From positions 2,937,001-3,001,000 of the forward strand of contig NZ_CP115159.1 of assembly GCF_027594425.1 (NCBI RefSeq): 64,000 nucleotides of DNA, read 5' to 3'. Below are positions 16,183 to 25,696 of this stretch, in pieces (positions within the stretch are counted from its first letter, which is position 1; each line of letters starts with the position of its first letter). This DNA comes from Zunongwangia sp. HGR-M22 (GTDB taxonomy: Bacteria > Bacteroidota > Bacteroidia > Flavobacteriales > Flavobacteriaceae). The notes under the pieces are model-generated. The model searched no databases. It worked only from the letters and a program-made list of their open reading frames with translations, and was not told the origin of the DNA. Both the position numbers and the translations under genes were made by a program.

Positions 16183-18294
16183 TTATAATTGAGATTGTAA
16201 ATATTGCTGCTCTTTTTCTGAAAAAGAATTAGACAAGTCTTGTAGTTTTTTACGGTACTTTTGGTGCGTTAGTATTTCCTTTAGCAATTGTCTACAATAA
16301 TCTCTAAACCTATAGGTATGATGTTGCGTACCTTGCATAAGATCTTTTAAGTTTTGATCTGAAAAAGCATCAATCTGGAATAAATAACTAAAGGCATTTT
16401 GTCGAATTTCGAATGGATATTTTGTTTGGGTGTAGCCGGAAAGTTCAGCATAATTTTTTTGGCTATTTTCAGCATCAAATTCTGGTGTCACCAGATTTAA
16501 AGTGAGCCACAACATACGTACATTCTTATTGTAAAATCCTTCTATGTTTTTCGTTTTGCTTAAGTATTTAGATCGTTCTTCCGGAAAATTAGTCCATAAC
16601 GTCATTAAAGCATACTCTTTAGTGAGGTAAGAATCATCATTCAGTAAATCTTCATATTCAGATTTTAATGCTTTTGGAATTTCTTTCATGCTTGAAGCTA
16701 TGGTTTGTCGCACAAAAATATTACCGGTTTCAAAAGCCTTTTTATAAAGATCGATTGTTTCTTGTGAAGTATTTCCCTGTAATTGCATTACTGCTTCCTG
16801 CCCAATATAATCGTTTACAGGAAAATCTAAAGCACCATTTAAAATATTGTATTTTATTCCAACGCTTTGCTCTCTCACAGCAGCAATATCTAAATACCTT
16901 CTAATAAATGCAGACTGTTTTAAAGAATTAAGCACGGCGTTCGCCTTAAAAGCCGATTGCTCTAACCAATCTTCTTTAAATTGGGTTAAATCCTGCCCGC
17001 TAACATTTTCCATTTCTGCAAGAAAATTATCGGTGGTTACATTCTTAAAACTATATAATTTTAAATAATTTCTTACACCGGTTTTAAAAGCTTCGTCTCC
17101 TAATTTTTCTCTTAAAATATGTAATGCCCAGGCTCCTTTTTGATAAAAAGTAAGAGAGCTTGCTTTTGGATTTAGTAGCGCTTCACCTTCACCGCGATCG
17201 CTATTTTTTTTAAGCTGCTCGGCGGTTTCATATAATTTCCAGTAATAGTAATCCTCACCAAATAATTGTTTTTCAGTAAGCAATGCATAGTAAGTTGCAA
17301 ATCCTTCATGCAACCAGTGGTGTTTACCCTCAGTCTCGGTCACTAAATCCCCAAACCATTGGTGTGCCAGCTCGTGAGCATTTACATTTACATAATTCTG
17401 ATCTTTAAATCCTATGCTATCGGTAAGCATAGATTCAGAAAAAATAGTTGCACCGGTATTTTCCATTCCTGCATAGAGGAAATCTTCAACCGGAATCTGT
17501 TTATAATTTTGCCAAGGAAATTCTACCCCAATTTCATTTACTAAAAAATCGAATATTTTCTTAGAATATCGATACGTTGGTTCTGCTAAATTTTCATCTT
17601 TTGTCTCGTAGAATAACGAAATTGGAATACCACCGGCACTTTGAAGTTTAGTACTTTCATAATTCCCGGCTGCAACTGCAACCAGATAGCTACTCATAGG
17701 CTCTTTCATACTAAAACTCCATTGCTTTACAGAATCGTTTAGCATTTCTTCATTTTCCAGTTTTCCGTTCGCTATTACTTTATAATTTTTATTGAAATTG
17801 ATCTTCAAATTAAAAACGGTTTTCTCGCGCATATCATCAAAACTGGGTAACCAATGTGACGTATAGCGTCCCTGCCCCTGCGTCCAGACTTGTTTACTTA
17901 TTTCTTGAGAATCTGGCTGATCCCAATTAATAAAATACATGGTTTGTTTTGGCGAAACTGAATATTTAAGCTGAAGTTTATTTTCTTTAGACCGATCAAG
18001 TCGCGTTTTAATCCAGATTTTGTCTTCAGCTAAACGAAAATCGGCTTCCTCTCCATTTACTAATACTTCGCGAAAACTCATGTTTTCAGCATCAATAAAT
18101 ATCGAATCTACCTGCTTTAAAACTTCAAATTCATAATTTACATTCCCTTCCACACGGGTAGCTTCGGGATAAATACTAATTTCTGCATTAACTGTTTTAA
18201 AATCTACAAATTCAATTTGATTATCGCTAGAGATCGATTGTGCTTTAAGAAAAAAAGCGTTTAGAATTATAAGGGAAAAGAAAATCTTCTTCAT
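16183..18294 (-). CDS. Exported M1-family aminopeptidase
   Basis: Zinc aminopeptidase of 703 residues with a signal peptide (cleavage after about residue 18, LKAQ). Order: beta-sandwich N domain; exopeptidase motif GMEN at 276-279; HELAHQWFGD with H307, E308, H311; third zinc ligand E330 (WLHEGF); then a C-terminal HEAT-like helical part. It trims N-terminal residues from peptides in the periplasm, probably feeding peptide catabolism. First gene of an operon with the two patatins. Confidence 0.93.
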   Translation of the reverse strand: MKKIFFSLIILNAFFLKAQSISSDNQIEFVDFKTVNAEISIYPEATRVEGNVNYEFEVLKQVDSIFIDAENMSFREVLVNGEEADFRLAEDKIWIKTRLDRSKENKLQLKYSVSPKQTMYFINWDQPDSQEISKQVWTQGQGRYTSHWLPSFDDMREKTVFNLKINFNKNYKVIANGKLENEEMLNDSVKQWSFSMKEPMSSYLVAVAAGNYESTKLQSAGGIPISLFYETKDENLAEPTYRYSKKIFDFLVNEIGVEFPWQNYKQIPVEDFLYAGMENTGATIFSESMLTDSIGFKDQNYVNVNAHELAHQWFGDLVTETEGKHHWLHEGFATYYALLTEKQLFGEDYYYWKLYETAEQLKKNSDRGEGEALLNPKASSLTFYQKGAWALHILREKLGDEAFKTGVRNYLKLYSFKNVTTDNFLAEMENVSGQDLTQFKEDWLEQSAFKANAVLNSLKQSAFIRRYLDIAAVREQSVGIKYNILNGALDFPVNDYIGQEAVMQLQGNTSQETIDLYKKAFETGNIFVRQTIASSMKEIPKALKSEYEDLLNDDSYLTKEYALMTLWTNFPEERSKYLSKTKNIEGFYNKNVRMLWLTLNLVTPEFDAENSQKNYAELSGYTQTKYPFEIRQNAFSYLFQIDAFSDQNLKDLMQGTQHHTYRFRDYCRQLLKEILTHQKYRKKLQDLSNSFSEKEQQYLQSQL

Positions 18295-18456
18295 TATTGA
18301 TAAACATAGTTTGGTAACGGCAAATTACAAAATTTAGCGCCAGAGGTCGCTTTTAAACTTAATCTTTCGGTTTCCTTCCATAATTTTTAAAAAGAAATAG
18401 CATAAAATATGCCCGAAATAATTCTAAAATTAGGCTTTTTAATATCTTCGTTTTTT

Positions 18457-20556
18457 ATGAACCTTAATATTCTACAAACTCCGATTGATTATTTAAAAGG
18501 TGTTGGCCCAAACCGGGCTGATGTCCTACGGAAAGAATTAGGCATTCATACGTACCAGGATTTAGTAAATTTCTTCCCCAATCGCTACCTCGATAAAACA
18601 CGATTTTATAAAATCTCTGAATTACAACGAAATTCGGCTGAAGTACAGGTAGTAGGAAAAATCACCCATATTAAAATGGTTGAGCAGAAAAGGGGAAAAC
18701 GTTTGGTTGCTGACTTTGTTGATGACACCGGCCGTATGGAACTGGTTTGGTTTAGAGGCCATAAGTGGATTAGGGAGAATTTAAAATTGAATACGCCATA
18801 CGTTGTTTTTGGCAGAACTAACTGGTTTAGTGGCATTTTTAGTATGCCTCACCCAGAGATGGATACGCTGACCGACTACAAAAAGCAATTGCGCCCCGCG
18901 ATGCAACCTATTTATCCTTCTACAGAATTATTGCAGAAAAAAGGGATTACCAATCGCGCGGTTAATAAAATGTTACAACAGCTTTTTGCTGAAACTAAAG
19001 CCCGTTTTTATGATACTTTAAGCGAAGAAATTAAAGAAGAATTTCGCTTAATTTCCAAAGCCGAAGCGCTTTTTAATATTCATTTTCCAAAGAATGCCGA
19101 GTTGCTTGCTAAAGCACAGTTTCGTTTAAAATTTGAAGAACTTTTTTACATTCAGCTGCAATTATTACTTAAAAATCAACTTCGCAAACAGAAAATAAAA
19201 GGTTTTGTTTTTGGCGAAATTGGAGAAAATTTCAGCGGATTTTATAAAAATCATTTGCCTTTCGATCTTACCGGCGCTCAAAAAAGAGTGATTAAAGAAA
19301 TTAGATCAGATCTAGGAACAGGTGCGCAGATGAATCGTCTTTTGCAGGGTGATGTTGGTTCAGGAAAAACCATTGTCGCTTTAATGAGCATGCTTATTGC
19401 TATCGATAACGGTTTTCAGGCCTGTTTAATGGCACCTACAGAGATTTTAGCGATTCAACATTACCATGGTTTGGTAGAACTTTGTGCACAAATGGATCTT
19501 TCGATCTTTTTACTTACCGGTTCTTCTAAAAAGGCACATCGCCGAGAATTGCATGAAAAATTAGAAACGGGAGAAATCGATATTCTAATTGGCACACATG
19601 CGCTTTTAGAGGATAAGGTAAAATTTAATAATCTTGGTTTAGCTATCATCGACGAGCAACACCGCTTTGGTGTAGCACAACGAGCAAAACTATGGCGAAA
19701 AAATAAAATTCCGCCGCACGTTTTAGTGATGACGGCAACGCCAATTCCCCGCACCCTGGCCATGAGTTTGTATGGTGATTTGGATATTTCAGTGATCGAC
19801 GAATTACCACCGGGACGAAAACCGATAAGAACGGTGCATCGTTTTGATAGTAATCGCTTAAAAGTTTTCAGATTTTTAAAAGAAGAAATTGATAAAGGAC
19901 GCCAAGTTTATGTAGTTTATCCACTAATACAGGAATCCGAAAAAATGGACTATAAAGATTTGATGGATGGCTATGAGAGTATTGCCCGCGAGTTTCCCGA
20001 TTATCAAATCTCGATCGTTCACGGCCAAATGAAGCCTGCCGATAAGGATTATGAAATGCAACGCTTTGCGGAAGGAAAAACCGAAATTATGGTGGCCACT
20101 ACTGTCATTGAAGTTGGCGTGAACGTTCCTAACGCCAGTGTTATGATTATTGAAAGCGCTGAGCGATTTGGACTTTCTCAATTGCATCAGCTAAGAGGCC
20201 GCGTGGGCCGTGGAGCCGAACAGAGTTATTGTATTTTAATGACGGGACATAAATTATCAAACGATAGTAAAACAAGGCTAGAAACCATGACGGCAACCAA
20301 CGACGGTTTCCAAATTGCTGAAGTTGATTTGAAACTTCGCGGTCCTGGTGATATCATGGGAACGCAACAAAGTGGTGTCCTAAATTTAAAAATCGCCGAT
20401 ATTGTTAAGGATAATGACCTGCTTAAAACAGCTCGTCATGTTGCTTTAAAAGTGTTGAAGGAAGATCCAAAATTAGCTTTAGAGAAAAATAAAGTACTAC
20501 GTTTTACCTACGGGCAGCTCGCAAAACACCAAAATATCTGGAATTATATTTCTTAG
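18457..20556 (+). CDS. recG: ATP-dependent DNA helicase RecG
   Basis: Replication-fork regression helicase, 699 residues. Seen: the start MNLNILQTPIDYLKGVGP with a helix-hairpin-helix, the wedge/OB domain (VQVVGKITHIK), Walker A GDVGSGKT, the DEQHRFG motif II, TATPIPRT motif III, and RGRVGRGAEQ motif VI. An ATG 48 nt upstream is open, but it adds a hydrophobic segment foreign to the family, and a promoter-like TATCTTCG (18443-18450) lies between, so the downstream ATG is chosen. Divergent from the M1 gene. Confidence 0.94.
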   Translation: MNLNILQTPIDYLKGVGPNRADVLRKELGIHTYQDLVNFFPNRYLDKTRFYKISELQRNSAEVQVVGKITHIKMVEQKRGKRLVADFVDDTGRMELVWFRGHKWIRENLKLNTPYVVFGRTNWFSGIFSMPHPEMDTLTDYKKQLRPAMQPIYPSTELLQKKGITNRAVNKMLQQLFAETKARFYDTLSEEIKEEFRLISKAEALFNIHFPKNAELLAKAQFRLKFEELFYIQLQLLLKNQLRKQKIKGFVFGEIGENFSGFYKNHLPFDLTGAQKRVIKEIRSDLGTGAQMNRLLQGDVGSGKTIVALMSMLIAIDNGFQACLMAPTEILAIQHYHGLVELCAQMDLSIFLLTGSSKKAHRRELHEKLETGEIDILIGTHALLEDKVKFNNLGLAIIDEQHRFGVAQRAKLWRKNKIPPHVLVMTATPIPRTLAMSLYGDLDISVIDELPPGRKPIRTVHRFDSNRLKVFRFLKEEIDKGRQVYVVYPLIQESEKMDYKDLMDGYESIAREFPDYQISIVHGQMKPADKDYEMQRFAEGKTEIMVATTVIEVGVNVPNASVMIIESAERFGLSQLHQLRGRVGRGAEQSYCILMTGHKLSNDSKTRLETMTATNDGFQIAEVDLKLRGPGDIMGTQQSGVLNLKIADIVKDNDLLKTARHVALKVLKEDPKLALEKNKVLRFTYGQLAKHQNIWNYIS

Positions 20557-20577
20557 CGGAAATTTCAGTAGTATCGA

Positions 20578-20688
20578 TATTTTTGCATGCCGAATTTCAG
20601 CTTAAAAAAGTCTATAAAATTCTTTCAAAATAGGCTATAATTTTACAAACCTTAGATTATGCCAAAATCAATGGTAATACTATCTTTG
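20578..20688 (+). promoter_or_regulatory. Two candidate -7 elements upstream of pheT
   Basis: TATTTTTG at 20578-20585 and TATCTTTG at 20681-20688 both match TAnnTTTG. The second lies 21 nt before the pheT ATG. Neither has a clear TTG at the expected -33 distance. Confidence 0.4.
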
Positions 20689-20708
20689 TAGATTGTAAAA
20701 TTACATAG

Positions 20709-23135
20709 ATGAAAATTTCATACAACTGGTTAAAACAATTTATAAAGCTTCCTGAAGATGCCGAAAAAACTGGCGAACTATTAACTGATCTTGGTTTAGA
20801 GGTTGAAGGAATTAAGAGTTTTCAAAGTGTAAAAGGTGGCTTAGAAGGTATCGTAGTTGGGCATGTACTAAGCTGCGAGAAACACCCAAATGCCGCTAAA
20901 CTTAATATCACCAAAGTAAATCTTGGTGATGGCGAAGAAGTACAAATTGTTTGTGGAGCTCCAAACATTGCGGCAGGACAAAAAGTTCCGGTAGCAACAA
21001 TTGGCACCATTCTTTATGATGAAAAAGGTGAAGAATGGAAAATCAAAAAAGGGAAAATTAGAGGTGAATTAAGTTTTGGAATGATTTGTTCTGAAAGCGA
21101 AATTGGTCTTGGATCTAGCCATGATGGTATTATGGTAATGGAAGAAGATCTAATTCCCGGGACACCTGTTGCTGAAGTTTTTGAAATAGAAAATGATCAG
21201 GTTTTTGAAATTGGTCTTACGCCAAACCGCGCCGATGCTATGAGCCATTGGGGCGTAGCAAGAGATTTAAAAGCAGGTTATCAACAAGAGAATAAAAGTT
21301 TAGAACTTATCACTCCTTCTGTAAGCAACTTTCATGTTGACAATAGAAGTTTAAGAATCCCTATTTTTGTTGATGATTCTTCTTTAGCGCCACGATATTG
21401 CGGAATCACCATAAGCGATGTTAAAATTCAGGAATCGCCTAAATGGTTACAAAACCGTTTAAAAGCAATTGGCATCGCTCCAAAAAATAATGTTGTAGAC
21501 ATTACCAATTATGTATTGCATGAGTTGGGACAACCCTTACATGCTTTCGATGCTTCTAAAATTGCAGGTAACGAAATTCATGTAAAAACACTTGAAGCCG
21601 GCACAAAATTTACCACCTTAGATGAAGTGGAAAGAGAACTTCATGAAGAAGATCTTATGATCTGTGATAAGGAAAAACCACTTTGTATTGCAGGAGTTTT
21701 TGGAGGATTAAACAGTGGAGTTTCAGAAAATACCTCCCAAATATTCTTAGAAAGTGCATATTTTAATCCCGTAAGCGTTCGCAAAACAGCAAAAAGACAT
21801 GGTTTAAATACCGATGCCTCTTTTAGATTTGAACGTGGCATCGATCCTAGCATTACAGAATATGCATTAAAACGTGCGGCTCTTTTGATTACTGAATTAG
21901 CAGGCGGCGAAATAACCAGCGATGTTGACGATCTTTATTTCAAAAAAATAGAAGATTTTCAGGTTTTCCTAACATTCGATAAAGTAAACAAGCTTATTGG
22001 CGAAAATCTTGAAGAAGAAACTATAAAATCGATCTTAGCTTCTTTAGAAATTCGAGTGAATAATGTTACCGAGACAGGCATGGGACTCACAATTCCTTCC
22101 TATCGCGTAGATGTTCAACGAGAATCTGATGTTATCGAAGAGATCCTTCGAGTGTATGGATATAACAACATAAAATTCAATGAAAAGTTTAATGCTTCGG
22201 TTTCTATTTCATCGAAATTTGAAGATTATAAACTTCAGAATATTATTGCAAACCAATTAGTAGGACAAGGTTTTTACGAAACCATGGCCAATTCACTTAC
22301 AAGTCCGTCTCACATAGAGCTGAGTGAACAACTAAAAAGCGAATATAATGTTGAAATGCTGAATCCGCTTAGTGGCGATCTTTCAGTAATGAGACAATCA
22401 ATGCTGTTTAGTGGTTTAGAAAGTATAAGACACAATTTAAACCGAAAAAGAAGAGATCTAAAACTTTTCGAATTCGGAAAAACGTATCACAATTATACTG
22501 GTGGTCGTGTTGAAAATAAACATCTATCGATTTTTGTAAGTGGCGATAAAGCTAAAGAAAGCTGGAGCTCTGCTGCTCAAAAAGGAACTTTCTTTTATAT
22601 GAAGGGAGTTATTGAAGCAGTTTTCCAAAGATTGGGAATTAAAAGCTTAAAATCTAGTGCTATAAAATCTGATGTTTTTGCTGAAGGAATTATTTTGAGT
22701 TCAGGAAAATCGAAATTGGTAGAATTTGGAGTGATTAAAAAATCGATACTAAAACATTTTGATATTGATCAAGAAGTTTTATTTGCAGATTTTAATTGGG
22801 ATGCAGTTATCGAGATTACTAAAACACAGTCTAATAAGTTTGTAGATATTCCAAAATATCCGGCAGTGAGACGTGATTTCGCTTTATTATTAGACGATGC
22901 TATTTCTTATGCTGAAATTGAAACCATCGCTACACAAACAGAAAAGAAATTACTAAAAGAAGTAAATCTATTTGATGTGTATCAAGGCGAAAATCTTCCC
23001 GAAGGTAAAAAGAGTTATGCGGTGAGTTTTACATTTCAGGATGAAAACAAAACTATGACTGATAAGCAAATTGATAAAATTATGAGCAAACTTCAGTATA
23101 GATTCGAAAACGAATTAAAAGCTGAACTACGATAA
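20709..23135 (+). CDS. pheT: Phenylalanine--tRNA ligase beta subunit PheT
   Basis: Beta chain (808 residues) of the heterotetrameric PheRS that charges tRNA-Phe. Domains in order: EMAP-like tRNA-binding domain (about 40-150, with HPNAAKLNITKVNLGDG), B3/B4 editing domain (about 210-390), B5 (about 405-475), a catalytic-like module, and the C-terminal FDX-ACB anticodon-binding domain (about 715-808, KYPAVRRDFALLLDD). Length is normal for Bacteroidota. pheS is not adjacent, as often in this phylum. A rho-independent terminator lies 207 nt downstream. Confidence 0.95.
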   Translation: MKISYNWLKQFIKLPEDAEKTGELLTDLGLEVEGIKSFQSVKGGLEGIVVGHVLSCEKHPNAAKLNITKVNLGDGEEVQIVCGAPNIAAGQKVPVATIGTILYDEKGEEWKIKKGKIRGELSFGMICSESEIGLGSSHDGIMVMEEDLIPGTPVAEVFEIENDQVFEIGLTPNRADAMSHWGVARDLKAGYQQENKSLELITPSVSNFHVDNRSLRIPIFVDDSSLAPRYCGITISDVKIQESPKWLQNRLKAIGIAPKNNVVDITNYVLHELGQPLHAFDASKIAGNEIHVKTLEAGTKFTTLDEVERELHEEDLMICDKEKPLCIAGVFGGLNSGVSENTSQIFLESAYFNPVSVRKTAKRHGLNTDASFRFERGIDPSITEYALKRAALLITELAGGEITSDVDDLYFKKIEDFQVFLTFDKVNKLIGENLEEETIKSILASLEIRVNNVTETGMGLTIPSYRVDVQRESDVIEEILRVYGYNNIKFNEKFNASVSISSKFEDYKLQNIIANQLVGQGFYETMANSLTSPSHIELSEQLKSEYNVEMLNPLSGDLSVMRQSMLFSGLESIRHNLNRKRRDLKLFEFGKTYHNYTGGRVENKHLSIFVSGDKAKESWSSAAQKGTFFYMKGVIEAVFQRLGIKSLKSSAIKSDVFAEGIILSSGKSKLVEFGVIKKSILKHFDIDQEVLFADFNWDAVIEITKTQSNKFVDIPKYPAVRRDFALLLDDAISYAEIETIATQTEKKLLKEVNLFDVYQGENLPEGKKSYAVSFTFQDENKTMTDKQIDKIMSKLQYRFENELKAELR

Positions 23136-23341
23136 ATTCAGAAAAAAATATACTTAAATATTAGATTATTGGTTCAACTAAATTTGAATCCAGAAGTATA
23201 TAAGTTTTAACTCGATAATCGATATTAAATGCTCCAAGGCTTGTCTTGAAATTATTTTTTTCAATTCCATGTCTCATGAACTTTCTCTGAGGTTGTTTGC
23301 AAAAAACCTGTGCACTAAAAGTTAAGAGGCTTATTAATATT

Positions 23342-23365
23342 GGGGACTAAAGGTCCCCTTTTTTT
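23342..23365 (+). terminator. Intrinsic terminator in the pheT downstream region
   Basis: GGGGAC (23342-23347), loop TAAAG, GTCCCC (23353-23358), then seven Ts. Confidence 0.85.
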
Positions 23366-23459
23366 ATTCCAATATTTTTTTGGAAGAAAGTTAAATTGCG
23401 CATGCTGGTTATCAATTTATATATCTATTATAGTAAAGATGCTATACAGGATTTTTTAT

Positions 23460-23725
23460 AAAAGCAAATAACACTAAAGGGATGATATAAAAACTTTGGT
23501 TTGGTGCTTTTTACTATGTCTTTTTATAAGCATGAGCTTGCTTTTAAAAGTTACAAAGGTACTTTTCATTATTACAAGTTATGCAGTTTGGACGGGCTTT
23601 GGTGCAGCCGGTACCTTGATTTTAGGACTATTCCTTTTCAAAAAAAACAGTAACATTTTCGAGATTGTTTTTTTATCACCACACCTATTGGCTCTATCAT
23701 TGGTTTAAAATTAATGTGCCATTAA
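23460..23725 (+). pseudogene. Remnant of a small multidrug resistance (SMR/EmrE-like) efflux gene
   Basis: The frame starting near 23496 reads LLKVTKVLF followed by SYAVWTGFGAAGTLILG and LFLFKK, an unmistakable match to the third and fourth helices of SMR transporters (AYAVWTG.GA.GT..LGI..FKE). The frame then goes wrong near 23675: the expected ending IGSIIGLKLM is found in a different frame at about 23687-23716. Upstream, residues like the family's KAKETTG loop are interrupted by stop codons in the same frame (FYKSK, stop, H, stop, RDDIK). No intact start is present. The gene is dead by at least one frameshift and two stops. The parent was probably about 105-110 residues. Confidence 0.75.
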
Positions 23726-23902
23726 AAATGTGAACCACCAAAAGCATCCTTCATCTTAACAGTCAAGTGCTGATACTTTAATTTAGTTATTCTGAAATAT
23801 CGGCGCAGGAACTAGCCAGCATAATAAAAGAATACTTAAAAAGGCAACAAATGTGAGGATAATAAGAAATTTGAATCGTCTCAAAATGTAAAATTTTAAT
23901 TC

Positions 23903-24292
23903 TTATTTTATTCTCTTTTCTAATAATCTTCGGTGTACTTTTCTCTTTAACATCGCCAGATTTTCAACAATCTTGAGATAACGCACACGATGCTTTTCCA
24001 TTAGTTGAATATGAAGATCTCCGTACTCCTTTTTCCCATATTCAAATTCCTTCTGTAGTTCCTGTTCAAACTTGCAAAAACCAGCCGTACATAAAATCAC
24101 ATCTCTACGCATTGCCTGTAAAGTACCGGCCAGTTTTAAATCTTTTATCATCTGTTTTTCAAGCTTTAAAAGATTTCCTAATTCTTCATTTATATCTTCA
24201 AGAAGACTTCCCCACATGGCGATTTCTCTTAAATCCTTTTTAATACAGAGTTCTCTATAGGAATATACCTGTTCAAAAAAATTGATATTCAA
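23903..24292 (-). CDS. Uncharacterised all-helical protein
   Basis: 129 residues, soluble, predicted almost wholly alpha-helical with leucine-spaced repeats (LLEDINEELGNLLKLEKQMI and LQKEFEYGKKEYG regions) and a strongly basic C-terminus (MLKRKVHRRLLEKRIK). Two cysteines lie close together (LCTAGFC, near 87-92). I recognise no family. It is divergent from the histidine kinase and resembles in size and helical layout the 137-residue protein after glutamate dehydrogenase. Directly after its TAA the frame continues with a membrane helix. Confidence 0.6.
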   Translation of the reverse strand: MNINFFEQVYSYRELCIKKDLREIAMWGSLLEDINEELGNLLKLEKQMIKDLKLAGTLQAMRRDVILCTAGFCKFEQELQKEFEYGKKEYGDLHIQLMEKHRVRYLKIVENLAMLKRKVHRRLLEKRIK

Positions 24293-24595
24293 TGCTTATT
24301 TTAAATATGTTACACCCAAATTCATAAAGACAAAGCCTATACCGATATTTTAACAGAACTATCTAATATTTATATCAATCTGATTTACAAGCCCATAAAC
24401 CAAAATTTATTTCAGAAAAAAACAATAAATTTGAGTATAATTGAACCACTGAGTAAAAACACCCCAATAAACAATCAAAAAAAAGACAATTATTAAACTG
24501 ATTATCAAACAACTATAATTTGATTTTAGACTTTATGTAAAATCATATTGATTATTGCCTAATTATAGCTGTAAAGGCCATAGAGATTTTTAAAA
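24293..24595. other. 303-nt AT-rich divergent intergenic region
   Basis: Separates the divergent helical-protein and histidine-kinase genes. Very AT-rich with repeated AATTAT/ATAATT-like words; no perfect TAnnTTTG near either start, no -24/-12 sigma-54 signature, and no hairpin that I can support. Confidence 0.5.
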
Positions 24596-25693
24596 ATGAA
24601 TAAAGAATTTACAGTAGAAGATCGCTTAAAGGAAAGGATAAAAGAATTATCGTGTCTTTATAGTATATCCCGTGTATTGCGTAAACATCAAGACGATGTA
24701 GAAGCCACTTTAAAAGAGATTTGCGAAATTACTAAAAACGCCTGGAGACACCCTGAAGCTGCCATTGTCCAGCTAAAGTATACCAATTTTGATATAAAAA
24801 CAGGTGCTATTCCTTCTAAATATATCTTTCAGGAAAGCAGACTCTCAGATCGTCAGGAAAATTTGAGATATATTAGAGTGTATTATGATTCGGTTTTTTT
24901 TGATAACACCGAATTCTTAGAGGAAGAGCAACAATTACTAGATCAAATTTCAATAGAAATTAGCGACTTTTTTGAGCGTGAGCGTATAAAAGAGCGAGAA
25001 GAATTACTACGTCGAAAAGCCGAACATAATGACCGCCTGGCTATACTTGGTGAAATTACTGCCGGCATAGCCCACGAGCTAAACACGCCTTTGGGTAATA
25101 TTCTTGGTTTTGCTGAGCTTATACAAGCGAATAATAAAGACGACCAGACTAAAAATGATTTAGACAAGATCATTAAAGCCAGCATATATTCTCGAGAAAT
25201 CGTAAAGAAACTAATGTTTTTTGCCTGTGAAATGCCACACCAAAAACAAGCTCAACAAATAAAACCTATTATAGAACAGGCGCTTTCGCTTTTAGGGCCA
25301 AACCTCAAAAAAGCTGGAATAAGTTGTCAGTTTAAAATTGATGAAGAAAATTTAATCATTCCAATCGATATTGTACAATTTACCCAGATAATTTTTAACC
25401 TGGTTATTAATGCTATATACGTGTCCCCTACTCATTCTTACATTGAAATATTGGTTAGCCATACTAAAGATACAATGCTTATGGAAGTAAAAGATCAGGG
25501 CCCGGGGATTGCTAAAACATTTAGAAAAAAAGTATTTCATCCTTTTTACAGTACAAAACCACTGGGCGAAGGTTCAGGATTAGGATTAAGCGTGGTGCAC
25601 GGTATTGTAAAAGCGCATCAAGGCGAAATCAAAATTGTAGACAATATTCCTAACGGAAGTAATTTTAAAATTTCATTACCGCTACACCCTTAA
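24596..25693 (+). CDS. Soluble sensor histidine kinase
   Basis: 365-residue kinase without transmembrane helices, so it senses a cytoplasmic signal or partner. Residues 1-130 form a GAF-like sensory region (ELSCLYSISRVLRKHQDD is typical of GAF-kinases that follow PAS/GAF folds), then a coiled-coil linker (120-150), HisKA with phospho-acceptor H160 in GIAHELNTPLGNI, and HATPase with N box NLVINAIY, G1 DQGPGIA and G2 GEGSGLGLSVV. Three nucleotides separate it from the response regulator, an obvious cognate pair resembling NtrB/NtrC organisation. Confidence 0.9.
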   Translation: MNKEFTVEDRLKERIKELSCLYSISRVLRKHQDDVEATLKEICEITKNAWRHPEAAIVQLKYTNFDIKTGAIPSKYIFQESRLSDRQENLRYIRVYYDSVFFDNTEFLEEEQQLLDQISIEISDFFERERIKEREELLRRKAEHNDRLAILGEITAGIAHELNTPLGNILGFAELIQANNKDDQTKNDLDKIIKASIYSREIVKKLMFFACEMPHQKQAQQIKPIIEQALSLLGPNLKKAGISCQFKIDEENLIIPIDIVQFTQIIFNLVINAIYVSPTHSYIEILVSHTKDTMLMEVKDQGPGIAKTFRKKVFHPFYSTKPLGEGSGLGLSVVHGIVKAHQGEIKIVDNIPNGSNFKISLPLHP

Positions 25694-25696
25694 GAT

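Larger units (their letters stand above)
23136..23902. other. 767-nt stretch with no intact recognisable gene
   Basis: Contains the pheT terminator, the SMR pseudogene, and, on the minus strand at 23783-23902, an open stretch continuing in frame after the stop of the next gene and encoding a hydrophobic helix (see findings). The remainder is AT-rich without further signals that I can support. Confidence 0.6.

Noticed and set aside
20583-20605. GCATGCCGAATTTCAGC as a third REP-like copy
   Set aside because: Arms are too imperfect and it overlaps a promoter-like TATTTTTG; similarity to the other copies is not convincing.
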